In this document: piece by piece, positions 1-7,644 of the stretch
How positions within the stretch are numbered: the stretch's first letter is position 1
Layout: every line of letters begins with the position of its first letter
Assembly (NCBI RefSeq): GCF_029893585.1
Contig: NZ_JARXYX010000022.1
Coordinates: forward strand, 1 to 64,000
DNA length: 64,000 nucleotides
Source: Streptomyces sp. LBL
GTDB lineage: Bacteria > Actinomycetota > Actinomycetes > Streptomycetales > Streptomycetaceae
Reading direction: 5' to 3'
Program-made: the position numbers and the translations under genes
The notes under the pieces: model-generated
Seen by the model: only the letters and a program-made list of their open reading frames with translations
Databases searched by the model: none
What the model was told of the DNA's origin: nothing

Positions 1-947
1 ACCACCTGACGCAGATGCTCCGGCGTCGTACCGCAACACCCACCGATCAGGGACAGGCCGTAGTCCCGGACGAAACCCTCCTGCGCATCGGCCAGGCCCT
101 CGGGGTCGAGCGGGAAGTGCGCGCCGTCCTTGGTGAGGATCGGCAGGCCCGCGTTCGGCATGCACAGCAGCGGGATGCGGGAGTGCCGGGTGAGGTAGCG
201 CAGGTGCTCGCTCATCTCGGCGGGGCCGGTGGAGCAGTTCAGGCCGATCATGTCGATACCGAGCGGCTCCAGCGCGGTGAGCGCGGCGCCGATCTCCGAG
301 CCGAGCAGCATCGTGCCGGTCGTCTCGAACGCCATCGACACCACCAGCGGCACGTCGACGCCGGTCGCCTGCATCGCGCGCCGGGCGCCGATCACGGAGG
401 CCTTGGTCTGCAGCAGGTCCTGGGTGGTCTCGACGATCAGGGCGTCGGCGCCGCCGGCGAGCAGTCCTTCGGCGTTGGCCTGGTAACCGTCTCGGATCGT
501 CGGGTAGCCGACGTGGCCGAGGGTCGGCAGCTTGGTGCCGGGGCCGATCGAGCCCAGTACCCAGCGGGTGCGACCGTCGCGGGCGGCGTACTCGTCGGCC
601 GCCTCGCGGGCGATGCGGGCTCCCGCCTCGGACAGTTCGTGCACGCGGTCGGCGATGTCGTACTCCGCCGCGGCCGTGTGGTTGGCCCCGAAGGTGTTGG
701 TCTCCACACAGTCGACGCCCACCGCGAAGTACTCGTCGTGGACGGAGCGCACGATGTCGGGGCGGGTGACGTTGAGGATCTCGTTGCAGCCCTCCAGCTG
801 CTGGAAGTCCTCCAGCGTCGGATCCTGCGCCTGAAGCATCGTGCCCATGGCTCCGTCGGCCACCACCACACGGGTGGCGAGTGCCTCGCGGAGCGCGGAC
901 ACACGGGTCCGGCTGTCGGCGGAAGGGGTCGGTGGCGACGAGGCCAT
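1..947 (-). CDS. metH: Methionine synthase (cobalamin-dependent), N-terminal part, cut by window edge
   Basis: The 315 residues present are the homocysteine S-methyltransferase (Hcy-binding) domain of MetH, which transfers a methyl group from methylcobalamin to homocysteine. They begin MASSPPTPSADSRTR, and the VVADGAMGTML motif follows about 30 residues in. The three zinc/homocysteine-binding cysteines are visible: Cys238 in LNCSTGP, and Cys304 and Cys305 in GGCCGT. The pterin, cobalamin and activation domains would lie left of base 1. The ATG at 947 has an AAGGGAG ribosome site 7 bases upstream. The gene is divergent from gylR. A structured leader lies immediately 5' of the ribosome site and may regulate translation (inference). 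Family assignment is firm; only the C-terminal extent is unknown. Confidence 0.95.
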   Translation of the reverse strand, partial: MASSPPTPSADSRTRVSALREALATRVVVADGAMGTMLQAQDPTLEDFQQLEGCNEILNVTRPDIVRSVHDEYFAVGVDCVETNTFGANHTAAAEYDIADRVHELSEAGARIAREAADEYAARDGRTRWVLGSIGPGTKLPTLGHVGYPTIRDGYQANAEGLLAGGADALIVETTQDLLQTKASVIGARRAMQATGVDVPLVVSMAFETTGTMLLGSEIGAALTALEPLGIDMIGLNCSTGPAEMSEHLRYLTRHSRIPLLCMPNAGLPILTKDGAHFPLDPEGLADAQEGFVRDYGLSLIGGCCGTTPEHLRQV

Positions 948-961
948 GTAAGGGCTCCCTT

Positions 962-1022
962 GAGGTGCGACGGCTGTCGGCTTCTGCGGCGCCCGCGAGA
1001 CGTCCCGCGCGGGGCGCACCTC
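962..1022 (-). promoter_or_regulatory. Structured 5' leader of metH, possible cis-regulatory RNA
   Basis: On the minus strand an 8-bp closing helix (GAGGTGCG at the 5' side, CGCACCTC at the 3' side) encloses a second GC-rich hairpin with CCCGCG/CGCGGG arms. The 3' arm of the closing helix ends about two bases before the AAGGGAG ribosome site of metH. That geometry would allow control of translation initiation. I could not match it to the SAM-I, SAM-II, SAM-IV, SAH or cobalamin consensus from memory, so the ligand and even the function are unknown. Confidence 0.35.
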
Positions 1023-1108
1023 GCCAGGGTAGCCGGGTCCCGGCTCCGATGGTCGGGCGCGTCCACGGGACGGACCAGGATGGCGGGCGCACACCTGTGG
1101 GATACGGG

Positions 1109-1137
1109 TGACGTGACGGATCCTGACCAACTATTAG
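1109..1137 (+). promoter_or_regulatory. Possible gylR promoter (weak)
   Basis: TGACGT at 1109-1114 and TATTAG at 1132-1137 are separated by 17 bases, resembling a weak sigma-70-type promoter. The predicted start point would fall about 20 bases before the putative GylR operator at 1163-1179. This is pattern matching only. Confidence 0.3.
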
Positions 1138-1162
1138 CGGGAGGTCGGCATGGACCGGTAGT

Positions 1163-1179
1163 GTTCGACATTGCCGAAC
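1163..1179 (+). promoter_or_regulatory. Putative GylR operator 1 (upstream of gylR)
   Basis: GTTCGACATTGCCGAAC is an interrupted palindrome with perfect GTTCG/CGAAC arms. It lies 53 bases before the gylR start. Nearly the same 17-mer (15 of 17 positions) recurs upstream of glpF at 2337-2353. Shared palindromes upstream of the regulator and its target operon are what is expected for autoregulation by an IclR-family repressor. Binding by GylR is inferred. Confidence 0.6.
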
Positions 1180-1231
1180 GACGGAAGCGGCCGTCGTGGT
1201 CGGCCGGACGAAGGGACGGAGGCAGTCGGCG

Positions 1232-1996
1232 ATGGCACGGAACATCCAGTCGCTGGAACGCGCGGCCGCGATGCTGCGGCTTCTCGCGGGTGGCGAGCGG
1301 CGGCTCGGCCTGTCCGACATCGCCTCCTCGCTGGGCCTCGCCAAAGGCACCGCGCACGGCATCCTGCGCACCCTCCAGCAGGAGGGCTTCGTCGAGCAGG
1401 ACGATGCCTCCGGGCGCTACCAGCTGGGCGCCGAACTGCTGCGCCTGGGCACCACCTATCTCGACGTGCACGAGCTCAGGGCGCGCGCCCTGGTGTGGAC
1501 CGACGACCTGGCCCGCTCCAGCGGTGAAAGTGTCCACCTGGGCGTCCTGCACCAGCACGGCGTGCTGATCGTGCACCACGTCTTCCGGCCCGACGACAGC
1601 CGGCAGGTCCTGGAGATCGGGGCCATGCAGCCGCTGCACTCCACCGCCCTGGGCAAGGTGCTGTCCGCGTACGACCCGGTGGCGCACAGCGAGGCCCTGG
1701 AGAGCGACCGTAAGCCCTTCACCGAGCGGACCGTCTGCGACCTCGACGACTTCGAGCGGATCCTCGACTTCACACGCGCGCGTGGGTACGCGGCCGACAT
1801 CGAGGAGACCTGGGAGGGCGTCGCGTCCATCGCCGCGCCCATCCACGACAGGCGACGGATGCCGGTCGGCGCGGTCGGCATCACCGGGGCCGTGGAGCGG
1901 CTGGGCCAGGACGGCGAAATGCGCCCCGAACTGATCGCGGCGGTGCGGGACTGCGCCCGCGCGGTCTCGCGGGACCTGGGCGCCGGGCGGTTCTGA
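1232..1996 (+). CDS. gylR: IclR-family repressor of the glycerol operon, GylR
   Basis: A 254-residue IclR-type regulator: an N-terminal winged helix (about residues 7-50, with SDIASSLGLAKGTAHGILRT as the recognition region) followed by the IclR effector-binding domain. Its position immediately before glpF-glpK-glpD, and the expected GylR length, identify it as the glycerol (glycerol-3-phosphate) responsive repressor of the gyl operon. I chose the ATG at 1232 (MARNIQSLERAA) because GGAGG lies 9 bases upstream; an in-frame GTG at 1196 would add 12 residues without a better site. The stop codon falls inside a unit of a tandem repeat that fills the following intergenic region. Autoregulation via the palindrome at 1163-1179 is likely. 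Confidence 0.93.
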   Translation: MARNIQSLERAAAMLRLLAGGERRLGLSDIASSLGLAKGTAHGILRTLQQEGFVEQDDASGRYQLGAELLRLGTTYLDVHELRARALVWTDDLARSSGESVHLGVLHQHGVLIVHHVFRPDDSRQVLEIGAMQPLHSTALGKVLSAYDPVAHSEALESDRKPFTERTVCDLDDFERILDFTRARGYAADIEETWEGVASIAAPIHDRRRMPVGAVGITGAVERLGQDGEMRPELIAAVRDCARAVSRDLGAGRF

Positions 1997-2130
1997 GCCG
2001 TCGCCGGGCGGTTCTGAGCCGGCGCTGGGTGGTTCTCAACCGGTGCGGGACGAGGCGCAGGACGAGGTCCGGGCGGTTCCGAGCCGGTGCGGGCGGTTCT
2101 GAGCCGGTGCGGGACGAGGCAGGACGAGGT
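1982..2130 (+). repeat. Degenerate tandem repeat spanning the gylR stop codon
   Basis: A unit of about 20 bp with core GGGCGGTTCTGAGCCG occurs at about 1985, 2005, 2025 (diverged), 2071 and 2090, then decays into GGACGAGG and CAGGACAGGG repeats. The first unit supplies the last codons and the TGA stop of gylR, and the TGA is repeated in later units. It lies in the otherwise gene-free 439 bases between gylR and glpF. Confidence 0.75.
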
Positions 2131-2276
2131 CCGGCGAGGTCCGGACAGGGCAGGACAGGGCAGGACGGGAAAAGCCGGGCGCCAGAGCGTTCCGGGGTCT
2201 CGTCGCGCGCCCGAACCGCCCCGCGTCCGCAGGGGCGCAAGATCGATACACCGGGCGCGGCGATCAATAACGATCG

Positions 2277-2290
2277 TGTTTTCGAGAACA
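2277..2290 (+). promoter_or_regulatory. Palindrome upstream of the glpF promoter
   Basis: TGTTTTCGAGAACA is a 14-bp near-perfect palindrome directly upstream of the TTGACG box of the glpF promoter. It shares the TTCG/CGA core with the GylR-type sites but is not the same motif. It could be an accessory operator or activator site; function unknown. Confidence 0.35.
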
Positions 2291-2296
2291 GAACCC

Positions 2297-2326
2297 TTGA
2301 CGTGCCCGTAACCCCAGGGCAAGACT
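2297..2326 (+). promoter_or_regulatory. Probable gyl operon promoter
   Basis: TTGACG (2297-2302) and AAGACT (2321-2326) are 18 bases apart and resemble a vegetative promoter. The putative operator at 2337-2353 lies just downstream, at about +5 to +21, where a bound repressor would block transcription. The leader to glpF would be about 100 bases. Confidence 0.5.
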
Positions 2327-2336
2327 CCCGTCCATC

Positions 2337-2353
2337 GGTCGACATTGTCGAAC
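2337..2353 (+). promoter_or_regulatory. Putative GylR operator 2 (glpF promoter)
   Basis: GGTCGACATTGTCGAAC contains the perfect 13-base palindrome TCGACATTGTCGA (TCGACA and TGTCGA arms) and aligns with the gylR-upstream site at 1163-1179 in 15 of 17 positions. It overlaps the expected transcription start region of the glycerol operon. GylR binding is inferred from the shared motif and position. Confidence 0.6.
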
Positions 2354-2435
2354 ACCGACCGGCAATAGGCGTTAGAGTGTGACAACGCCAAGGGCCGGCA
2401 GCTCTTCCCCTGGACGAAGGACAAAGGAGTCGCGG

Positions 2436-3230
2436 GTGTCCAGCTCCGACATCTTCATCGGCGAGACCATCGGTACCGCCATACTCATCCTGCTCGGCGG
2501 TGGTGTCTGCGCCGCCGTCACGCTCAAGGCTTCCAAGGCCCGTAACGCCGGCTGGCTCGCCATCGCCTTCGGGTGGGGTTTCGCCGTTCTGACGGCCGTG
2601 TACACCTCGGCGCCGCTCTCCGGCGCCCACCTCAACCCGGCCGTGACGCTCGCCCTCGCCATCAAGGACGACGACTGGAGCAACGTCCCGGTCTACTGGG
2701 CCGGTCAGCTGCTCGGCGCCGCGATCGGCGCGGCCCTGGTCTGGGTGGCCTACTACGGCCAGTTCCAGGCGCACCTGACCGACAAGGAGATCGTCGGCGG
2801 TCCCGGCGCGCAGGCCACCTCGGCCAAGGCCGTGGAGGCCCAGGAGAAGGGCGCCGGCCCGGTGCTGGGCATCTTCTCCACCGGCCCGGAGATCCGGATC
2901 GTGTGGCAGAACCTCGCCACGGAGATCATCGGCACCGTCGTGCTGGTGCTCGCCATCCTCACCCAGGGCCTGAACGACAGCGGAAAGGGCCTCGGTACCC
3001 TCGGTGCCCTGATCACGGCGCTCGTGGTGGTCTCGATCGGTCTGTCCCTCGGCGGCCCGACCGGCTACGCGATCAACCCGGCCCGTGACCTCGGTCCGCG
3101 CATCGTGCACGCTCTGCTGCCTCTGCCCAACAAGGGCGGCTCCGACTGGGGCTATGCCTGGATCCCGGTGGTGGGTCCGCTGATCGGCGGTGCCATCGCG
3201 GCAGGCATCTACAACGTCGCTTTCGCCTAG
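2436..3230 (+). CDS. glpF: Glycerol uptake facilitator (aquaglyceroporin)
   Basis: A 264-residue MIP-family channel that admits glycerol by facilitated diffusion. Both half-helix signatures are present: GAHLNPAVT with NPA at 67-69 and GYAINPARD with NPA at 214-216. The Asp after the second NPAR is typical of glycerol facilitators rather than strict aquaporins. Six hydrophobic segments are evident. The GTG at 2436 was chosen because AAGGAG lies 6 bases upstream and family proteins begin near SSSDIFIGETIGTA; the upstream ATG at 2379 has no such site. It is the first gene of the operon with glpK (82-base gap) and glpD. A hydrophilic loop around residues 112-145 is longer than in E. coli GlpF. 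Confidence 0.95.
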   Translation: MSSSDIFIGETIGTAILILLGGGVCAAVTLKASKARNAGWLAIAFGWGFAVLTAVYTSAPLSGAHLNPAVTLALAIKDDDWSNVPVYWAGQLLGAAIGAALVWVAYYGQFQAHLTDKEIVGGPGAQATSAKAVEAQEKGAGPVLGIFSTGPEIRIVWQNLATEIIGTVVLVLAILTQGLNDSGKGLGTLGALITALVVVSIGLSLGGPTGYAINPARDLGPRIVHALLPLPNKGGSDWGYAWIPVVGPLIGGAIAAGIYNVAFA

Positions 3231-3312
3231 AACTGCTGAGAACAGCGCTTCGAAGCACGTGAGCAGCAGTAGAACCAGTCCCTCTCACCACGGAACCTCC
3301 CAGGAGCACACA

Positions 3313-4851
3313 GTGACCGATGCCCACACCGCCGGCCCCTTCATAGCGGCGATCGACCAGGGCACCACCTCCAGCCGCTGCATCGTCTTCGACCGGGACG
3401 GCCGTATCGTCTCCGTCGACCAGAAGGAGCACGAGCAGATCTTCCCGAAGCCGGGCTGGGTGGAGCACAACGCCACCGAGATCTGGACCAACGTCCAGGA
3501 GGTCGTCGCCTCAGCCATCGAGAAGGCCGGCATCACCCGCGACGACATCAAGGCCATCGGCATCACCAACCAGCGCGAGACCACTCTGCTCTGGGACAGG
3601 ACCACCGGTGAGCCCGTCCACAACGCCATCGTCTGGCAGGACACCCGCACCGACGCCCTGTGCAAGGAGCTCGGCCGCAACGTCGGCCAGGACCGCTTCC
3701 GGCGCGAGACGGGCCTGCCCCTCGCCTCCTACTTCGCCGGTCCCAAGGCCCGCTGGCTGCTGGACAACGTCGAGGGCCTGCGCGAGCGCGCCGAGGCCGG
3801 CGACATCCTCTTCGGCACCATGGACAGCTGGGTCATCTGGAACCTGACCGGCGGTGTCGACGGCGGCCGGCACGTCACCGACGTCACCAACGCCTCCCGC
3901 ACCCTCCTCATGAGCCTGCACACGATGCAGTGGGACGAGAAGATCTGCGAGTCCATCGGCGTGCCGAAGCAGATGCTGCCCGAGATCCGCTCCAGCGCCG
4001 AGGTGTACGGCGAGGTCACCGGCGGCCGGCTCGGCGGCATCCTCGGTGGCATTCCCGTCGCGTCCGCGCTCGGCGACCAGCAGGCGGCCCTGTTCGGCCA
4101 GACCTGTTTCGCCGAGGGCGAGGCCAAGTCGACGTACGGCACCGGCACCTTCCTGCTGATGAACACCGGTGAGAAGCCGGTCAACTCGTACAACGGCCTG
4201 CTGACCACTGTCGGCTACCGCATCGGCGACGAGAAGCCGGTCTACGCCCTCGAGGGCTCGATCGCCGTCACCGGTTCGCTGGTGCAGTGGATGCGCGACC
4301 AGATGGGCCTGATCTCCACCGCAGCCGAGATCGAGACGCTCGCACTCTCGGTCGAGGACAACGGCGGCGCGTACTTCGTGCCGGCCTTCTCCGGTCTGTT
4401 CGCCCCGTACTGGCGCTCCGACGCCCGCGGTGTGATCGCCGGCCTGACCCGGTACGTCACCAAGGCGCACCTCGCGCGGGCCGTTCTGGAGGCCACGGCC
4501 TGGCAGACCCGTGAGATCACCGACGCCATGACGAAGGACTCCGGCGTCGAGCTCGCGGCGATCAAGGTCGACGGCGGAATGACCTCCAACAACCTGCTGA
4601 TGCAGACCCTCTCGGACTTCGTGGACGCCCCCGTGGTGCGCCCGATGGTCGCCGAGACCACCTGCCTGGGCGCCGCCTATGCCGCCGGTCTCGCCGTCGG
4701 CTTCTGGACCAGCACCGACGAATTGCGCGCCAACTGGCGCCGAGCCGCCGAGTGGACCCCCCGCATGGACGCGGACAAACGCGACCGTGAGTACAAGAGC
4801 TGGCTCAAGGCCGTAGAACGGACCATGGGCTGGCTCGAGGACGAAAACTGA
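3313..4851 (+). CDS. glpK: Glycerol kinase
   Basis: A 512-residue FGGY-family kinase that phosphorylates glycerol to sn-glycerol 3-phosphate in the cytoplasm. Motifs include the N-terminal phosphate loop region IAAIDQGTTSSR, the GDQQAALFGQ segment from residue 254, and the C-terminal FGGY-type signature GMTSNNLLMQTLSDF. The GTG at 3313 has AGGAG 6 bases upstream and gives the normal family N-terminus; longer in-frame starts read back into glpF. The 19-base gap to glpD indicates one transcript, controlled by the promoter and GylR site upstream of glpF. Confidence 0.96.
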   Translation: MTDAHTAGPFIAAIDQGTTSSRCIVFDRDGRIVSVDQKEHEQIFPKPGWVEHNATEIWTNVQEVVASAIEKAGITRDDIKAIGITNQRETTLLWDRTTGEPVHNAIVWQDTRTDALCKELGRNVGQDRFRRETGLPLASYFAGPKARWLLDNVEGLRERAEAGDILFGTMDSWVIWNLTGGVDGGRHVTDVTNASRTLLMSLHTMQWDEKICESIGVPKQMLPEIRSSAEVYGEVTGGRLGGILGGIPVASALGDQQAALFGQTCFAEGEAKSTYGTGTFLLMNTGEKPVNSYNGLLTTVGYRIGDEKPVYALEGSIAVTGSLVQWMRDQMGLISTAAEIETLALSVEDNGGAYFVPAFSGLFAPYWRSDARGVIAGLTRYVTKAHLARAVLEATAWQTREITDAMTKDSGVELAAIKVDGGMTSNNLLMQTLSDFVDAPVVRPMVAETTCLGAAYAAGLAVGFWTSTDELRANWRRAAEWTPRMDADKRDREYKSWLKAVERTMGWLEDEN

Positions 4852-4870
4852 CGAGGAGCACGAACCCGAA

Positions 4871-6487
4871 ATGACCAGTGAGTCCACCCTGCAGTCCGTA
4901 CCTGCCCTGGGTACGCGCCCGGCTTTCGGCTCGAACCCGAGCCGCGCCGAGACCCGGGAGCAGCTTTCCAAGGCGTCGTACGACCTTCTCGTCATCGGCG
5001 GCGGCATTCTGGGCATCTCCACCGCCTGGCACGCCGCGCAGTCGGGCCTGCGGGTGGCTCTGGTCGACGCCGGCGACTTCGCCGGTGCCACCTCTTCCGC
5101 CTCCTCCAAGCTGCTCCACGGCGGTCTGCGCTATCTGCAGACCGGCGCGGTGAAGCTGGTGGCGGAGAACCACTTCGAGCGCCGTGCGGTCTCCCGCCAG
5201 GTGGCCCCCCACCTGGCGAACCCGCTCACGTTCTACCTCCCCGTGTACAAGGGCGGGCCGCACGGCGCGGCGAAGCTCGGAGCCGGTGTCTTCGCGTACT
5301 CGATGCTGTCGGCGTTCGGTGACGGCGTCGGCCACCTGCTGTCACCGGCGAAGGCCCAGCGGGACGTGCCCGAGCTGCGCACCGAGAACCTCAAGGCCGT
5401 GGCCGTGTACGGCGACGACCAGATGAACGACGCACGCATGGCGCTGATGACGGTCCGCGCGGCCGTCGAGGCGGGCGCGGTCGTGCTGAACCACGCCGAG
5501 GTCTCCGGCCTGCGCTTCACCGGGGGCCGGGTGACGGGCGCGGACCTGCGCGACCGGCTGTCCGGCGACGAGTTCGGTGTGAACGCCCGTCTGGTGCTCA
5601 ACGCGACCGGCCCGTGGGTCGACCACCTGCGCAGGATGGAGGACGCGAACGCGGCTCCGTCCATCCGTCTGTCCAAGGGCGCGCACCTGGTCCTGAAGCG
5701 GACCGCCCCCTGGAAGGCCGCGCTCGCCACCCCGATCGACAAGTACCGGATCACGTTCGCCCTCCCCTGGGAGGACATGCTGCTGCTCGGCACCACCGAC
5801 GAGGAGTACGAGGGCGACCCGGCGGACGTCGCCGTCACCGAGAAGGACACGGCGCAGATACTCGACGAGGCCGCGTTCTCCATCCGCGACCAGCAGCTCG
5901 ACCGTGATCTGATCACGTACGCCTTCGCGGGGCTGCGGGTACTGCCGGGCGGCCCCGGCGCCACGTCCAAGGCCAAGCGCGAGACGGTGGTGACCGAGGG
6001 CCGGGGCGGGATGCTCTCCGTCGCGGGCGGCAAGTGGACGACGTTCCGGCACATCGGCCGCACGGTCATGCAGAAGCTGGAGGAGCTGCCGGGCCACCCG
6101 CTGGGTGACGACTTCGAGCCGGTCTCCTCACTGCCGAAGAAGCTGCCGCTGCCGGGGGTCGCCAACCCGCGCGCGGTCGCCCACCGACTGCTGGCCGACC
6201 ACCCGTCGTCCGGCCCGCGGATGGCCGCGGACACGGCCAAGCACCTGGCCACGCACTACGGTTCGCTGGCCTTCGACATCGCCCGCCTGGCGAACGACAA
6301 CCCGGAGCTGGCTCACCGCGTCCACCCGGACGCCCCCGAGATCTTGGCCCAGGTCGTCTACGCCCGCGACAACGAGTGGGCCGAGACGCCGGACGACGTG
6401 CTGCGTCGGCGTACGACGCTGACGATCCGGGGCCTGGCGACGGACGACGTCCGCGCGAAGGTACAGGACCTGCTCGACAAGGAGTAG
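4871..6487 (+). CDS. glpD: Glycerol-3-phosphate dehydrogenase (FAD-dependent)
   Basis: A 538-residue flavoprotein that oxidises glycerol 3-phosphate to dihydroxyacetone phosphate, feeding electrons to the quinone pool. The FAD-binding Rossmann motif LLVIGGGILGIS is near residue 40 (GGGILG at 43-48), followed by the family segment SSKLLHGGLRYLQ. The C-terminal region matches the DAO_C domain. An N-terminal extension of about 35 residues precedes the FAD fold, as usual in streptomycete GlpD. GAGGAG lies about 13 bases before the ATG. It is the last gene of the gyl operon. Its TAG stop opens a short tandem repeat (6484-6537). Confidence 0.95.
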   Translation: MTSESTLQSVPALGTRPAFGSNPSRAETREQLSKASYDLLVIGGGILGISTAWHAAQSGLRVALVDAGDFAGATSSASSKLLHGGLRYLQTGAVKLVAENHFERRAVSRQVAPHLANPLTFYLPVYKGGPHGAAKLGAGVFAYSMLSAFGDGVGHLLSPAKAQRDVPELRTENLKAVAVYGDDQMNDARMALMTVRAAVEAGAVVLNHAEVSGLRFTGGRVTGADLRDRLSGDEFGVNARLVLNATGPWVDHLRRMEDANAAPSIRLSKGAHLVLKRTAPWKAALATPIDKYRITFALPWEDMLLLGTTDEEYEGDPADVAVTEKDTAQILDEAAFSIRDQQLDRDLITYAFAGLRVLPGGPGATSKAKRETVVTEGRGGMLSVAGGKWTTFRHIGRTVMQKLEELPGHPLGDDFEPVSSLPKKLPLPGVANPRAVAHRLLADHPSSGPRMAADTAKHLATHYGSLAFDIARLANDNPELAHRVHPDAPEILAQVVYARDNEWAETPDDVLRRRTTLTIRGLATDDVRAKVQDLLDKE

Positions 6488-6537
6488 GCGGTGAGAAGCA
6501 GGCGGTTCGACGGGACCGCAGGCGGTACGACGGGACC
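6484..6537 (+). repeat. 20-bp tandem repeat starting at the glpD stop codon
   Basis: Two units of 20 bp, with GCAGGCGGT at their start (6498-6517 and 6518-6537), differ at one base. They are preceded by a shorter degenerate unit at 6484-6497 that contains the TAG stop of glpD. It is one of several repeat tracts in this window that begin at a stop codon. Confidence 0.7.
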
Positions 6538-6695
6538 CGGGCGGCTCCACGCCCACGAGGCCGCCCGGGACGTGGTAGGGCGTCGTAGGGCATCGAGGGG
6601 CGGGTTCTCGTGTGGAACCGGCCACTGACCACACTGGACAAGGCCGACGTGATCGCCGATCTGGGCGCGCTCATCTGGACAGGCCCTACATAATG

Positions 6696-6720
6696 TGCTG
6701 AGACATCCGATGTCTCGGCA
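6696..6720 (+). promoter_or_regulatory. Putative operator of the adjacent FadR-type regulator
   Basis: A 25-bp inverted repeat centred on GAGACATCCGATGTCTC (perfect arms GAGACATC/GATGTCTC, extended by TGC/GCA) lies 27 bases before the ATG of the GntR/FadR-family gene. It sits just downstream of a CATAAT/TAATGT -10-like element at 6689-6696. The position suggests autoregulation. The heptamer CGATGTC recurs in the hairpin after the gene. Confidence 0.6.
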
Positions 6721-6746
6721 CACTTCGGGCGACAGGGAGGCCGGTC

Positions 6747-7418
6747 ATGGCAGTCACCGACGAGGCGATCGAGAAGATCAAGGGCATGATCGTCTCGGGC
6801 GCGCTGCGCCCCGGCGACCGGCTCCCCAAGGAGAGCGAGCTCGCCGCCGAGCTGGGCCTGTCCCGCAACTCCCTGCGGGAGGCGGTGCGGGCCCTGTCGC
6901 TGATCCGGATCCTGGACGTGCGGCAGGGTGATGGCACGTACGTCACCAGCCTGGACCCGCAGCTGCTGCTGGAGGCGCTCAGCTTCGTCGTCGACTTCCA
7001 TCGTGACGACACGGTTCTGGAGTTCCTGGCGGTGCGCCGCATCCTGGAGCCGGCCGCGACCGCGATGGCGGCCCAGCGGATCAGCGAACAGCAACTGGAC
7101 GCGCTCTCGGCCCAGCTGGACAAGCTCGGCGACAGCCCCTCGGTGGAGGAACTGGTCGCCTGCGATCTGGACTTCCACCGCGGGATCGTGCAGAGCTCCG
7201 GGAACTCGGTGCTGTGCTCCCTCCTCGACGGTCTGTCCGGGCCCACCACCCGGGCCCGGATCTGGCGCGGGCTGACCCAGGAGGACGCCGTCACCGGCAC
7301 CCTGCGCGAGCACCGGGCGATCCTGGCCGCCCTGCGCGACCGGGACGCGGAGGCGGCCCGTTCGTGGGCGACCGTGCACATCGCGAGCGTGGAGCAGTGG
7401 CTGCGGTCCACCCTCTGA
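6747..7418 (+). CDS. FadR/GntR-family (FCD domain) transcriptional regulator
   Basis: A 223-residue regulator with an N-terminal GntR winged helix (about residues 8-70; RLPKESELAAELGLSRNSLR is diagnostic) and a C-terminal all-helical FCD ligand-binding domain. Likely metal or ligand histidines are in DLDFHRGIV, REHRAIL and ATVHIASVEQ. The FCD subfamily usually senses small carboxylates such as lactate, gluconate or galactonate; the ligand here cannot be read from sequence. It stands alone between the glycerol operon and parJ, with a likely self-operator at 6696-6720 and a strong terminator hairpin behind it. A link to glycerol metabolism is possible but unproven. Confidence 0.88.
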   Translation: MAVTDEAIEKIKGMIVSGALRPGDRLPKESELAAELGLSRNSLREAVRALSLIRILDVRQGDGTYVTSLDPQLLLEALSFVVDFHRDDTVLEFLAVRRILEPAATAMAAQRISEQQLDALSAQLDKLGDSPSVEELVACDLDFHRGIVQSSGNSVLCSLLDGLSGPTTRARIWRGLTQEDAVTGTLREHRAILAALRDRDAEAARSWATVHIASVEQWLRSTL

Positions 7419-7427
7419 CGCGCCCTT

Positions 7428-7466
7428 GGACCGATGTCCCGACGCGGGCGCGCAGGACATCGGTCC
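7428..7466 (+). terminator. Hairpin terminator after the FadR-type regulator
   Basis: Perfect 12-bp arms GGACCGATGTCC (7428-7439) and GGACATCGGTCC (7455-7466) enclose a 15-base GC-rich loop, 9 bases after the stop codon. There is no U-run, as is common in Streptomyces. Confidence 0.75.
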
Positions 7467-7644
7467 GGCGGCAGGGACAGCGGGTCGCCGCCGATGCCGG
7501 GCAGCTCGGACGACTCAGGGTGTTCCGGGGGGATGAACGGGGCAGTGATCCGTTCACTCCCCCGTGCAAGAGGGAGTCGGGCGCCCCCGCCGCACGCCGT
7601 AAGGTTGGGTCGTTAAGCGAGAGCACGTCGGAAGGAGGCACTGG

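Noticed and set aside
962..1022. Known SAM, SAH or cobalamin riboswitch before metH
   Set aside because: The conserved cores of these classes, as I remember them, are not present. Only an unclassified structured leader is claimed.
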